A stretch of DNA of 64,000 nt. Source: Parvibaculum sp002684405 (GTDB taxonomy: Bacteria; Pseudomonadota; Alphaproteobacteria; Parvibaculales; Parvibaculaceae). Under the pieces are notes generated by a model. It saw only the letters and a list, made by a program, of their open reading frames with translations. It made no database searches and was not told where the DNA came from. The stretch is from positions 744,001 to 808,000 of the forward strand of contig OZ223207.1 of NCBI GenBank assembly GCA_965140395.1. The letters are read 5' to 3'. Numbering within the stretch: position 1 is the first letter of the stretch; each line of letters starts with the position of its first letter. Of the stretch, positions 25,485 to 32,990 are shown piece after piece. A program made the translations under genes and the position numbers.

Positions 25485-26357
25485 CTAGGTGCGTGATTGC
25501 GAAGCGCGCTCGACGAGGCGGCGTGCCTGTTTCAGATGGGGCATGTCGAGCATCACGCCGTCAAGCGAGACGACGCCGACATCGCCTGCGTCCTCGAATG
25601 CCTTGATGACGGCGTGGGCATGGGCGAGGTCTTCCCCGCTCGGCGTAAAGACGCGGTTGATGATGGGCACCTGTGCCGGATGGATCGCCATCTTGCCGGT
25701 GAAACCGTCCCGCGCGGCCGCGCGGGCATCGGTTTCAAGGCCAGCTTCGTTGCGGAAGTCGGCATAGATGCTGTCCACCGGATCGACCCCTGCGGCGACC
25801 GCGCCGAGCAGCGTCAGTGTGCGGGCCAGGCGATAGGGGCCGGTATAGAGGCCGTTATCGTCCTTGTTGGAGCGGGCGCCGAGATCGGCGGCGAGGTCTT
25901 CCGCGCCCCAGGTCATCATGGAGAGGCGGGGCGATGCGCCCTGATAGGTACCGAGGGTGAAAAGCGAGGCGGCGGTTTCCGTCGCCACACAACAGAGCTT
26001 GGTTGCACCCGCGGCGATGCCCGCTTCCTGCTCATGCTCGGTAAGGGCGAAGGCGACCGTCTTGATACAGTCGCCGGATTTCGTCTTCGGGACCATGATG
26101 CCGTCGGGTTTGGTTTTCACCACGGCGGCAAGGTCGTCTTCCCAGAAGGGGGTGTCGAGCGCGTTCATGCGCACGAAGAGTTTCGGGCCGGTGCGGTCGG
26201 CGCCGGCGAGATAGTCGGCGGTGATGCTGCGCGCGGCTTCCTTGTTGGAGAGTGCAACGGAATCCTCCATGTCGAGGATCAGCACATCCGCGCCGCTCAG
26301 ATGCGCTTTTGCGAGTTTCTTCTCGCTGTCGCCGGGGACGAAAAGCCAGGACCGCAT
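25485..26357 (-). CDS. HpcH/HpaI-type CoA-ester lyase (CitE/malyl-CoA lyase-like)
   Basis: 290 residues. The N-terminal RSWLFVPGDSEKKLAKAHLSGADVLILDMEDSVA is the family signature, with the metal-binding acidic residues in LDMEDSV and later VATETAASLF. The C-terminal HPAQVPIINRVFTPSGEDLAHA is the substrate-CoA lid. Members cleave malyl-, methylmalyl- or citramalyl-CoA or act as thioesterases. The exact acyl chain is not deducible. It follows the MaoC gene by 3 bases, so a hydration/retro-aldol pair is plausible (as in mesaconyl/methylmalyl-CoA chemistry), but this is inference. Confidence 0.9.
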   Translation of the reverse strand: MRSWLFVPGDSEKKLAKAHLSGADVLILDMEDSVALSNKEAARSITADYLAGADRTGPKLFVRMNALDTPFWEDDLAAVVKTKPDGIMVPKTKSGDCIKTVAFALTEHEQEAGIAAGATKLCCVATETAASLFTLGTYQGASPRLSMMTWGAEDLAADLGARSNKDDNGLYTGPYRLARTLTLLGAVAAGVDPVDSIYADFRNEAGLETDARAAARDGFTGKMAIHPAQVPIINRVFTPSGEDLAHAHAVIKAFEDAGDVGVVSLDGVMLDMPHLKQARRLVERASQSRT

Positions 26358-26360
26358 CGC

Positions 26361-26822
26361 TTACTCGCTTTCCGTCTTCGCATGCATAAAGGCCTGCCGC
26401 GTACAGGAGGCCACTTCCTCGCCATGCTGGTTATAGGCCTTGTGTTCGAAGGTCACGATGCCTGCCTTCGGCCGCGATTTGGAGCGGCGCTTGCCCATGA
26501 CTTTCGTTTCGATGCGCAGCGTATCGCCGTGGAAAACCGGCTTGGGAAAGACCACATCGGTCATCCCCAGATTGGCGATGGTCGTCATATGGGTCGTCTC
26601 ATGCACCGAAATGCCGATCATCATGCCCAGCGTCAGCAGGCTGTTCACCAGCGGCTTGCCGAACTCCGTCTCGCGGGCAGCATAATCATGGTCGATATGA
26701 AGCGCGGCCGGGTTCATGGTCATGGTCGAGAAGAAGGTATTGTCCGCCTCCGTCACCGTGCGGGTGATGGCGTGCTTGAACAGCTGGCCTTCCTCGAATT
26801 CCTCGAAATAGAGTCCCGGCAT
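26361..26822 (-). CDS. MaoC-like (R)-hydratase, hot-dog fold
   Basis: 153 residues. The fold opens GLYFEEFEEGQLFKHAITRTVTEADNTFFSTMTMNPAALHIDHDYA, with the Asp and His of the MaoC hydratase dyad (NPAALHIDHDYA). The GKPLVNSLLTLGMMIG and FPKPVFHGDTLRIETKV segments follow the family. It resembles mesaconyl-CoA hydratase-type MaoC proteins. It is the promoter-proximal gene of the MaoC-CitE-TPR/2OG string and divergent from the acyl-CoA dehydrogenase gene (100-base spacer). Confidence 0.9.
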   Translation of the reverse strand: MPGLYFEEFEEGQLFKHAITRTVTEADNTFFSTMTMNPAALHIDHDYAARETEFGKPLVNSLLTLGMMIGISVHETTHMTTIANLGMTDVVFPKPVFHGDTLRIETKVMGKRRSKSRPKAGIVTFEHKAYNQHGEEVASCTRQAFMHAKTESE

Positions 26823-26922
26823 TTCGTCCTCGGTTGTGTTGTCTTATGTGGCTACCTTATAGCCTCCAAGAGGGACACGAAAAAAGGGATGGCCCGGAAG
26901 AAGGCCGAAAGGGAGGAAGCCC

Positions 26923-28092
26923 ATGGATTTCACCTTCTCACCCGAACAGGAGGCGATTCGCGACGCCATAGGGCGGATTTGCGCGCGTTACGACGATGCC
27001 TATTGGCTGGCGCATGATCGCGACGGCGGCTTTCCGGAGGATTTCGTGACCGAAATCGCAGCCGGCGGCTGGCTCGGCATTGCCATGCCGGAGCATCTGG
27101 GTGGCGCGGGGCAGGGCGTGACCGAGGCCGCCATCATCGCCCAGACCATTGCCGAATCCGGCGCCTGCCTGTCGGGGGCATCGGCCATCCATATCAATCT
27201 TTTCGGTCCCATGCCGCTCGTCGTCTTCGGGACGGACGAACAAAAGGAGCGGAACCTGCCGCCGCTCATCAAGGGCGAAGACCGCTGCTGCTTCGGCGTG
27301 ACCGAGCCCGATGCAGGGCTCAACACAACTTCCATCAGCACCAGGGCGGAGCGCGACGGCGATCACTATGTGGTGCATGGGCGGAAGATGTGGACCTCGA
27401 CCGCGCAGACCGCGAACAAGATTTTGCTGCTGGCGCGTACCACGCCCAAGGAGCAATGCGCCAAACCGACTGCCGGGCTGTCGCTCTTCTATACCGATCT
27501 CGATCGGGGCGGGGCGACGGAGGTGCGCGAGATCGAGAAGATGGGCCGCAAGGCGGTCGACTCCAATGCCGTCTTCTTCGACGGGCTTCGCGTGCCCACG
27601 GGCGACCTGATCGGCGAGGAGGGGAAGGGGTTCCAATACCTGCTGCACGGGCTCAACCCGGAGCGCGTGCTGATCGGCGCGGAGGCGGTGGGCGTGGGGC
27701 GCGCCGCGCTCCGCAAGGCCACGGATTATGCGCGCGACCGGGTGGTTTTCGGTCGGCCCATCGGCCAGAACCAGGCGATCCAGCACCCGCTGGCCGCCTG
27801 CTGGGCGGAGCTGGAGGCGGCCAATCTCATGGTCTTCAAGGCGGCCTCGCTCTACGATTCCGGCGCCTCCTGCGGCCCGGAGGCCAATGCGGGGAAATAT
27901 CTGGCGGCGGAAGCGGGCTTCAAGGCCTGCGAAACCGCGATCATGACCCATGGCGGCATGGGCTACGCCAAGGAATTCCATGTCGAGCGCTATATGCGCG
28001 AGGTGATGATCGCCCGCATCGCGCCGGTGAGCCGGGAGTTGATCCTGAGCCATATCGCGGAGAGGGTACTGGACCTCCCCAAGAGCTATTGA
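26923..28092 (+). CDS. Acyl-CoA dehydrogenase family protein
   Basis: 389 residues, a normal length, starting after AAAGGGAGGAAGCCC. FAD-site segments are CFGVTEPDAGLNTTSIST and WTSTAQTANKILL, with RVVFGRPIGQNQAIQHPLA in the helical domain. The C-terminal HGGMGYAKEFHVERYMREV is typical, but the usual 'YEGT' Glu is replaced (IARIAPVSRELIL). Glu247 in GLNPERVLIGAEA aligns with the alternative catalytic base position used in isovaleryl- and long-chain acyl-CoA dehydrogenases. It precedes the HIT gene by 8 bases. Confidence 0.93.
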   Translation: MDFTFSPEQEAIRDAIGRICARYDDAYWLAHDRDGGFPEDFVTEIAAGGWLGIAMPEHLGGAGQGVTEAAIIAQTIAESGACLSGASAIHINLFGPMPLVVFGTDEQKERNLPPLIKGEDRCCFGVTEPDAGLNTTSISTRAERDGDHYVVHGRKMWTSTAQTANKILLLARTTPKEQCAKPTAGLSLFYTDLDRGGATEVREIEKMGRKAVDSNAVFFDGLRVPTGDLIGEEGKGFQYLLHGLNPERVLIGAEAVGVGRAALRKATDYARDRVVFGRPIGQNQAIQHPLAACWAELEAANLMVFKAASLYDSGASCGPEANAGKYLAAEAGFKACETAIMTHGGMGYAKEFHVERYMREVMIARIAPVSRELILSHIAERVLDLPKSY

Positions 28093-28100
28093 GGCCAATC

Positions 28101-28508
28101 ATGCCCTTTACCCTCCATGAACGCCTCGCCGCCGACACGTTGCCGGTGGTCGATCTCGACCTTTGTCGTGTGCTGCTGATGAAGGACCGGCGTTATCCTT
28201 GGCTCATCCTCGTGCCCCGGCGGGAGGGCTTGCGGGATTTCGACGAGGTGCGACCGGAAGACAAGCACGCCTTTTACGAGGAGATCGAGAGGGTGAGCGA
28301 AATCCTCCGGGAAGAGACCGCTGCCGAGAAGATGAATGTCGCCGCGCTGGGGAACATGGTCCCGCAGCTTCATGTCCATATCATTGCCCGTTTTGCGCGG
28401 GATGCCGCCTGGCCGGGGCCGGTCTGGGGCGTGGGGGAGGCGGAACCTTATTGGGCGAATGAGGAAGGGGTTCTAATCAAGCGGCTTCGGGAGAGGCTGG
28501 AAAAGTAG
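28101..28508 (+). CDS. HIT-domain protein
   Basis: 135 residues from the ATG at 28101, 8 bases after the acyl-CoA dehydrogenase stop. The triad region reads MVPQLHVHIIARF: the first His of HxHxHxx is Gln and the catalytic middle His remains. The C-terminal segment has AAWPGPVWGVGEAEPYW. HIT proteins hydrolyse or transfer nucleotidyl groups, for example AMP-phosphoramidates. This 'QxHxH' variant is a recognised branch in alphaproteobacteria. The pairing with an acyl-CoA dehydrogenase has no stated function. Confidence 0.9.
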   Translation: MPFTLHERLAADTLPVVDLDLCRVLLMKDRRYPWLILVPRREGLRDFDEVRPEDKHAFYEEIERVSEILREETAAEKMNVAALGNMVPQLHVHIIARFARDAAWPGPVWGVGEAEPYWANEEGVLIKRLRERLEK

Positions 28509-28520
28509 ATACTCACAGGC

Positions 28521-28604
28521 TGTCATCCCGGCTTTATGCCGGGATCCAGGAGCCAAGAGCCCGGCGTGTGCGGCCCCTGGACACCGGGACAAGCCCGGGG
28601 TGAC
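28521..28604. repeat. Second GTCATCCCGGC-type dispersed repeat
   Basis: It opens TGTCATCCCGGCTTTATGCC followed by GGGATCCAGG and closes with ACCGGGACAAGCCCGGGGTG followed by ACAG. It has the same architecture as the element at 1034-1117. It sits just after the HIT gene. Confidence 0.8.
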
Positions 28605-28753
28605 AGGTAAGGGGACGGGCATCCGGAACGGGGTCTTGCCCTTCGAGATGCGGCTTGGCGCTCATGGTTAACCTTTGATTTATTTCTTCGGGCGAGGGTT
28701 GTTCGAAAGCGGGACAGGTGAGTCGTCCTGCATGAGCCGGATAGACCAACGCC

Positions 28754-29098
28754 ATGCTTACAGCCCAGATCACAGGCCCGACCGGAGCCACCAAGCTGGG
28801 GATCGCCTCGATCCTCACGCGGCTTCGTATCGAGCTCGTACCCGCCTCCATGCAGGCACGGCTTTATCTCGTCGCCGATGAGCCGGACGGGCAGGCGGCG
28901 GTGATCCGTCAACTGCGCTCGTCGCCTGCGAGCCGCCATGCGCTGGTGCTTGCCGTTGCCGACAATGCCTCGCCCGCCCATGTGCGCGAGGCGCTGGCTG
29001 CGGGGGCGGACGATTATCTCGTCTGGCCCTTCGATCCGGAGCTTCTGCTCTTCAAGCTGGAGCAGGCCAGCGCCCGGGGGCGCCTCAAAGCCGGCTGA
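28754..29098 (+). CDS. Degenerate response-regulator receiver-like protein
   Basis: 114 residues. The C-terminal part SPAHVREALAAGADDYLVWPFDPELLLFKLEQ matches helix 4-strand 5 of receiver domains, but the switch Lys of 'K-P-F' is Trp91 and the usual Thr/Ser after strand 4 is lost (LVLAVADNAS). The first strand with the acidic pair is not visible. D42 in LYLVADEPDG may stand where the phospho-Asp would be. It is probably a phosphorylation-independent pseudo-receiver. Its partners are unknown; it is a lone gene between repeats and the MFS gene. Confidence 0.6.
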   Translation: MLTAQITGPTGATKLGIASILTRLRIELVPASMQARLYLVADEPDGQAAVIRQLRSSPASRHALVLAVADNASPAHVREALAAGADDYLVWPFDPELLLFKLEQASARGRLKAG

Positions 29099-29141
29099 GA
29101 AAATGAGTCCGCTTTGTGCTCCAACTCATTGAAACCAGAAT

Positions 29142-30560
29142 CTATTTCTCGTGTTCCTTACTCCATGCCTCAAGATAGTCGAGGCTCTTGAGATAAGGCT
29201 TCAGCGCGAGGAAGCCGGCCGTCGTGGCCAGCGTCAGGATGACGGCGGGCGCCCAGACCAGCGAATAGCGCAGCATCATCTCGTCGCCAAAGACGAAATC
29301 CGTCACCACTGCGATGGAGGTGGGACCGAGGCCGAGGCCGATCAGGTTCACGACGAAGATCAGGGCCGCCGAGGCGAACCCGCGCAGCTGGTTCGGCATC
29401 AGCTCCTGCAGGGCGGAGGGCCCGGCACCGGTGGAGAAGGTGGCAAAGAAGGTCGAGGGGCAAAGCAGGACGAGCGCCCAATGGGGATCGTTCATCAGCG
29501 GATAGCCGAGCGTGAAGGGCATGGCGGCAAGGCCGGTCGCCGCGCAGACCAGCATCCGGCCGTTGCGAATGCCTTTTGCCGTCAGCTTGTCGGCGAGCCA
29601 GCCCCCGGCCACGACGCCCGAGGTGCCGAAGATGACGATGATCCAGCCATACCACCGCCCGGCATCGACATAGCTCCAGTCATAGGTGCGGACGAAGAAG
29701 CTGGGGATCCAGGCGGCCACGCCGTAAGCCATCATGGCGCATAGCGCGTAGCACAGGCTGAGGGGCAGAAGGGTCTTCCAGTTGTCCTTGAAGTATCCCA
29801 GAACCTCGCCAAGCGGTACATCGACCTGCTTTTCCACGCCGTCCGCGCCGATCTCCTTGCGCATATGGCCGCGCCGCAGCGGCTCTTTCAGGCTGAGCGT
29901 CCAGAGCGCAATCAGGATGCCGGGCAGTCCCACCACGAGGAAGACGACCTGCCAGGCGAAGACGTCGCCGACGAGGGGAAGGGTGAGATTGCCGCCATTG
30001 GAGACGAGGCCGATTACCTCCGCGCCGATGACGAGCGCCAGTCCGGCGCCGATATAGACACCCATGCCGTAGACGCCGAGCGCGAAGCCCAGCCGCTTGG
30101 GCGGGAAATAGTCGGCGATCATGGAATAGGCCGATGGCGTCAGCGCCGCTTCGCCCACGCCAACGCCCATGCGGAATATGAAGAGTTGCCAGTAAGCCTT
30201 TGCCAAACCACAAAAAGCGGTCATCAGGCTCCATACGAAAACACCGGCGGAAATGATGCGGACACGGTGGCTGCGGTCGACCATGCGGCCGATGGGTAGC
30301 CCCATCAGCGTGTAGAAAATGGCGAAGGCCAGGCCCTGCAACAGGCTCATCTGGGTGTCGGAGATGGCCAGATCGCGCTTCATCGGGCCCACCAGCAGGC
30401 TCAATATCTGCCGGTCGATGAAGGAGAAGGTATAGGCGAGCACCAGCACGCCGACCACGTACCAGGCGTAAAGCCGGTTGGGATAAGGCAGCCCGATCCG
30501 GTCCTTATGGGGATGATGAAGCTCTTCTTCAACCTCGGCGGCGATTTCGGTCTCAGCCAT
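29142..30560 (-). CDS. MFS transporter (spinster-like)
   Basis: 472 residues with 12 predicted helices. The MFS loop-2/3 signature appears as YTLMGLPIGRMVDRSHRVRI, with a matching GxxxDxxxR-type loop in the second half. Helix 1 contains VLAYTFSFIDRQILSLL, as in spinster-like carriers, and GVGVGEAALTPSAYSMIADYFP is characteristic of that group. A long central loop holds EKQVDVPLGEVLGYFKDN. Substrate unknown (a sugar-, organic-acid- or lipid-type substrate is possible). It is monocistronic and divergent from the transglycosylase gene. Confidence 0.9.
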   Translation of the reverse strand: MAETEIAAEVEEELHHPHKDRIGLPYPNRLYAWYVVGVLVLAYTFSFIDRQILSLLVGPMKRDLAISDTQMSLLQGLAFAIFYTLMGLPIGRMVDRSHRVRIISAGVFVWSLMTAFCGLAKAYWQLFIFRMGVGVGEAALTPSAYSMIADYFPPKRLGFALGVYGMGVYIGAGLALVIGAEVIGLVSNGGNLTLPLVGDVFAWQVVFLVVGLPGILIALWTLSLKEPLRRGHMRKEIGADGVEKQVDVPLGEVLGYFKDNWKTLLPLSLCYALCAMMAYGVAAWIPSFFVRTYDWSYVDAGRWYGWIIVIFGTSGVVAGGWLADKLTAKGIRNGRMLVCAATGLAAMPFTLGYPLMNDPHWALVLLCPSTFFATFSTGAGPSALQELMPNQLRGFASAALIFVVNLIGLGLGPTSIAVVTDFVFGDEMMLRYSLVWAPAVILTLATTAGFLALKPYLKSLDYLEAWSKEHEK

Positions 30561-30721
30561 TCCCCAATTCCTCCCTCTTGCAGAATGTCTGCACGATTCC
30601 TCCGTGCTTGGCGGGCAGCTTATCCGATCTCCGTATAACCGTTCTCAAAAACCATCGTTTTCCGCAAGATGGAATGGCATGGGGCTTGCTCCTGTCTTTT
30701 CAGAATTGGAAAGGAAGTCCC

Positions 30722-31678
30722 ATGTCGCTCGTAGCCGCGCTCACCGCGCGTCCCGACATATCCGCCGCCCTGCAGCAGGCAAGCCGGAAGACCGGCGCAG
30801 ATTTCGACTATCTGCTGCAGACGGCCATGCGCGAGTCGAGCCTCGATTGTTCTGCGAAATCAGGGACTTCGAGCGCGACGGGGCTTTTTCAGTTTACCGA
30901 GCAGAGCTGGCTTTCGACGCTCAAGAATTACGGCGGAGAGCTTGGGCTGGGCAATGAGGCGGCCAAGATCACCCAGGGCGCGGACGGCAAATACTGCGTG
31001 GCAAATGCTGCCGACCGGTCGGAAATTCTTTCCCTGCGCAAGGACCCGGAAGTGTCCGCGCTGATGGCCGGAGCCTATACGCAGGAAAGCGCGAACATTC
31101 TGCAGTCGCGTCTGGGGCGCGAGCCGTCGGGCGGCGAACTCTATATCGCGCATTTCCTCGGGGCGGGCGGGGCATCGAAGCTGATCTCGACCGCCGAGGA
31201 CGATCCGACGATGCCCGCGGACATGCTCTTCCCGGCGGCGGCGAAGGCGAACAAGTCGATTTTCTATGAGGCTTCCGGCCGTGCGCGCACGGCGAACGAA
31301 GTCTATCAGAAGCTCATCAGCAAACATGCGGTTGCCGGCACGGGTGGCGGTGCGGCAAGCATGGCGGCGGCCATTCCTTTCGACGTAAAGGGTGGTACGG
31401 GAATGGCCGCCAGCCATGCGGATAGAGAGGCTTCGCCGGGGAGGCGGTACGTACCGTCTTCCGGGCAAGCCCGTCTCTTCAGGCCCGACAACATGCCAGG
31501 GAGCGGGGCGCTGAAGCTCAGCCCCGCCGTGGTGCAGATCCTCGCCTCGCTGGATCCGTTGCCGGAAGGCGACAAGGCGGCGAAGGACAAGGACGAACCG
31601 AGGGCGCAGCACGGCGCCATTGGCACATGGCAGGACCTTGCCCGGCCATCTTACGAGGCGTTCAAAGCCACCGCCTGA
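30722..31678 (+). CDS. Lytic transglycosylase domain protein
   Basis: 318 residues from the ATG at 30722, which follows AAGGAAGTCCC. A SLT-type catalytic domain starts near residue 20: Glu38 in AMRESSLDC is the catalytic acid, with TGLFQFTEQSWL and YIAHFLGAGGASKLI later. No signal peptide is seen at this start, which is odd for a wall enzyme. An upstream extension in frame exists, but it is not hydrophobic at its N-terminus. The C-terminal third is a low-complexity linker rich in Ala, Pro and Gly. It would cut peptidoglycan glycan strands with formation of anhydromuramyl ends. Confidence 0.8.
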   Translation: MSLVAALTARPDISAALQQASRKTGADFDYLLQTAMRESSLDCSAKSGTSSATGLFQFTEQSWLSTLKNYGGELGLGNEAAKITQGADGKYCVANAADRSEILSLRKDPEVSALMAGAYTQESANILQSRLGREPSGGELYIAHFLGAGGASKLISTAEDDPTMPADMLFPAAAKANKSIFYEASGRARTANEVYQKLISKHAVAGTGGGAASMAAAIPFDVKGGTGMAASHADREASPGRRYVPSSGQARLFRPDNMPGSGALKLSPAVVQILASLDPLPEGDKAAKDKDEPRAQHGAIGTWQDLARPSYEAFKATA

Positions 31679-31715
31679 GCGGCCTAGCCGATCGCCCCGG
31701 CCTTTGTCGGTCGGG

Positions 31716-32297
31716 TCAGCTTTGCTCGACGATGGCGCGGACCGCTTTCACGATGTCCTTGTCGAGCTCGCGCCGCGATACGGCGATCCGGCCTTCGACG
31801 CCCCTGAAAAGCGACAAGCCCTCGAACAGGCTCATCAGGATGACGGCGCAGCGCTTAAGCTGTGCCGGTTTCGCCTGGGGGTATTCCGAGGCGACGATGC
31901 TCTCCACATAGGATTGGTAACGCGCGTAATAGTGGGCAAGGACAGCGTTGGCCTTGTCGTCGCGCGCGGCGAGTGCCCAGAGTTCGAAGAACATCCGGCA
32001 GTTGCTTGCGGAAAGCTGATCTTCGAGCACGAAGGCGACCATGGCCTCGATCCCTTCGCGTTTCGGGCGGGTTTCGAACACCTCGATCGAGCGTGTGAGC
32101 GAGCGGTCGAAAATCGCCTCCAACAGAGCGTCGGGCCCGTCGAAATAGTACTGAACATGCGAGAGGCGCAAGCCGAGCCGGTCGGCAACACCGCGCATGG
32201 ACAGGCCTCCATACCCCACCTCGACCAGTATTTCCTCGGCTGCATCGAGAATTTCTTCGATGCGTCGCTGGCCCTTGGCGCCTGTCCTTCTCGCCAT
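31716..32297 (-). CDS. TetR-family regulator of the adjacent Tat/GMC operon
   Basis: 193 residues. The helix-turn-helix domain contains RIEEILDAAEEILVEVGYGGLSMRGVADRLGLRLSHVQYYFDGPDALLEAI. The ligand domain is of the usual helical kind (FFELWALAARDDKANAVLAHYYARY). It is divergent from the Tat-signal gene at 32409, with two 14-bp operators in the 111-base spacer, so it very likely represses that operon and possibly itself. The ligand is unknown. Confidence 0.92.
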   Translation of the reverse strand: MARRTGAKGQRRIEEILDAAEEILVEVGYGGLSMRGVADRLGLRLSHVQYYFDGPDALLEAIFDRSLTRSIEVFETRPKREGIEAMVAFVLEDQLSASNCRMFFELWALAARDDKANAVLAHYYARYQSYVESIVASEYPQAKPAQLKRCAVILMSLFEGLSLFRGVEGRIAVSRRELDKDIVKAVRAIVEQS

Positions 32298-32351
32298 CTT
32301 CCCTCGCTGTCTCCGGTCATTCGCGGATATGCCGCCCTTTTATCCCGAAAA

Positions 32352-32365
32352 TGGTCCCTTGACCA
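32352..32365. promoter_or_regulatory. Operator 1 in the TetR/Tat-operon spacer
   Basis: TGGTCCCTTGACCA has near-perfect dyad symmetry: TGGTC/TGACCA arms, one mismatch to the second copy at 32379. It lies between the -35 and -10 regions proposed for the 32409 gene. Confidence 0.7.
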
Positions 32366-32370
32366 AAAAA

Positions 32371-32376
32371 TATAAA
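32371..32376 (+). promoter_or_regulatory. Probable -10 box of the Tat/GMC operon
   Basis: TATAAA lies between the two operators in an A/T-rich stretch. The start codon is only 33 bases downstream. The matching -35 (about AAAATG at 32348) is poor, so the call is moderate. Confidence 0.5.
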
Positions 32377-32378
32377 AA

Positions 32379-32392
32379 TGGTCACATGACCA
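32379..32392. promoter_or_regulatory. Operator 2 in the TetR/Tat-operon spacer
   Basis: TGGTCACATGACCA has perfect TGGTCA/TGACCA arms around a CA centre, 27 bases from the first copy. It would cover the transcription start and lies 16 bases before the first start codon. Confidence 0.75.
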
Positions 32393-32408
32393 AAAATGAG
32401 GATGGCAA

Positions 32409-32990
32409 ATGCAGCGACACACAAATCTTTCAAGGCGGGGTTTTCTGAAAGCCGGGGGCGCGACCGCGGCAGGCGTGGCGGTGCTGGGGCTTGCCGGCGT
32501 AGCGGTGCCCGGCGGTGAGCACTATGGCGAGATCGTGGGCGATGAGCGGCCGGGCGTTTTGACGGAAAAGGAGTTCGCCGTTCTCGTCCTTGCAGTGGAC
32601 AGCCTGATCGGCCAGGCAGGGGATCTGCCTTCGACACGCGAGACCCGGACCGCCGCGCGTATCGACCGAGAGCTCTCTCTGGTCGGCGGACAACTTCTCG
32701 AGGATATGAAGGCGTCGCTCCTTTATCTCGAATACCGGCCGCTTCTGGGCGGAGGCCTTACGCGGTTCACGAAGATGGCGCCGGGCGAGCGGCTTGGTCT
32801 TCTGACGGAATTGCAGCATTCCGGGGATGTTCTCGAGCGGAGCATCTATGCCGGCATCCGTTTTATGGCTGTCTTCTTCTTCTACACCGACCCTCGGGCA
32901 TGGGCGCATATGGGCTATGGCGGTCCTCTTGTCTCGCCGAAGTTTTTCCCAGGCGGCAACCGGATCGAAAATCTTGGAGCGCCGGCATGA
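32409..32990 (+). CDS. Tat-signal protein, gluconate 2-dehydrogenase subunit 3-like
   Basis: 193 residues. A twin-arginine leader, LSRRGFLKAGGATAAGVAVLGLAGVA, starts at residue 8. The mature part contains LTEKEFAVLVLAVDSLIGQ and ends in FMAVFFFYTDPRAWAHMGYGGPLVSPKFFPG. This resembles the small third subunit that accompanies membrane-bound GMC or gluconate dehydrogenases and guides the Tat export of the flavoprotein. The stop ATGA overlaps the start of the GMC gene, so the two are translated together. GAGGATGGCAA precedes the ATG. Confidence 0.82.
   Translation: MQRHTNLSRRGFLKAGGATAAGVAVLGLAGVAVPGGEHYGEIVGDERPGVLTEKEFAVLVLAVDSLIGQAGDLPSTRETRTAARIDRELSLVGGQLLEDMKASLLYLEYRPLLGGGLTRFTKMAPGERLGLLTELQHSGDVLERSIYAGIRFMAVFFFYTDPRAWAHMGYGGPLVSPKFFPGGNRIENLGAPA

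Noticed and set aside
25497..27017. 506-residue plus-strand frame over the CitE-like and MaoC genes
   Set aside because: Shadow of two motif-supported minus-strand genes; no start signal.
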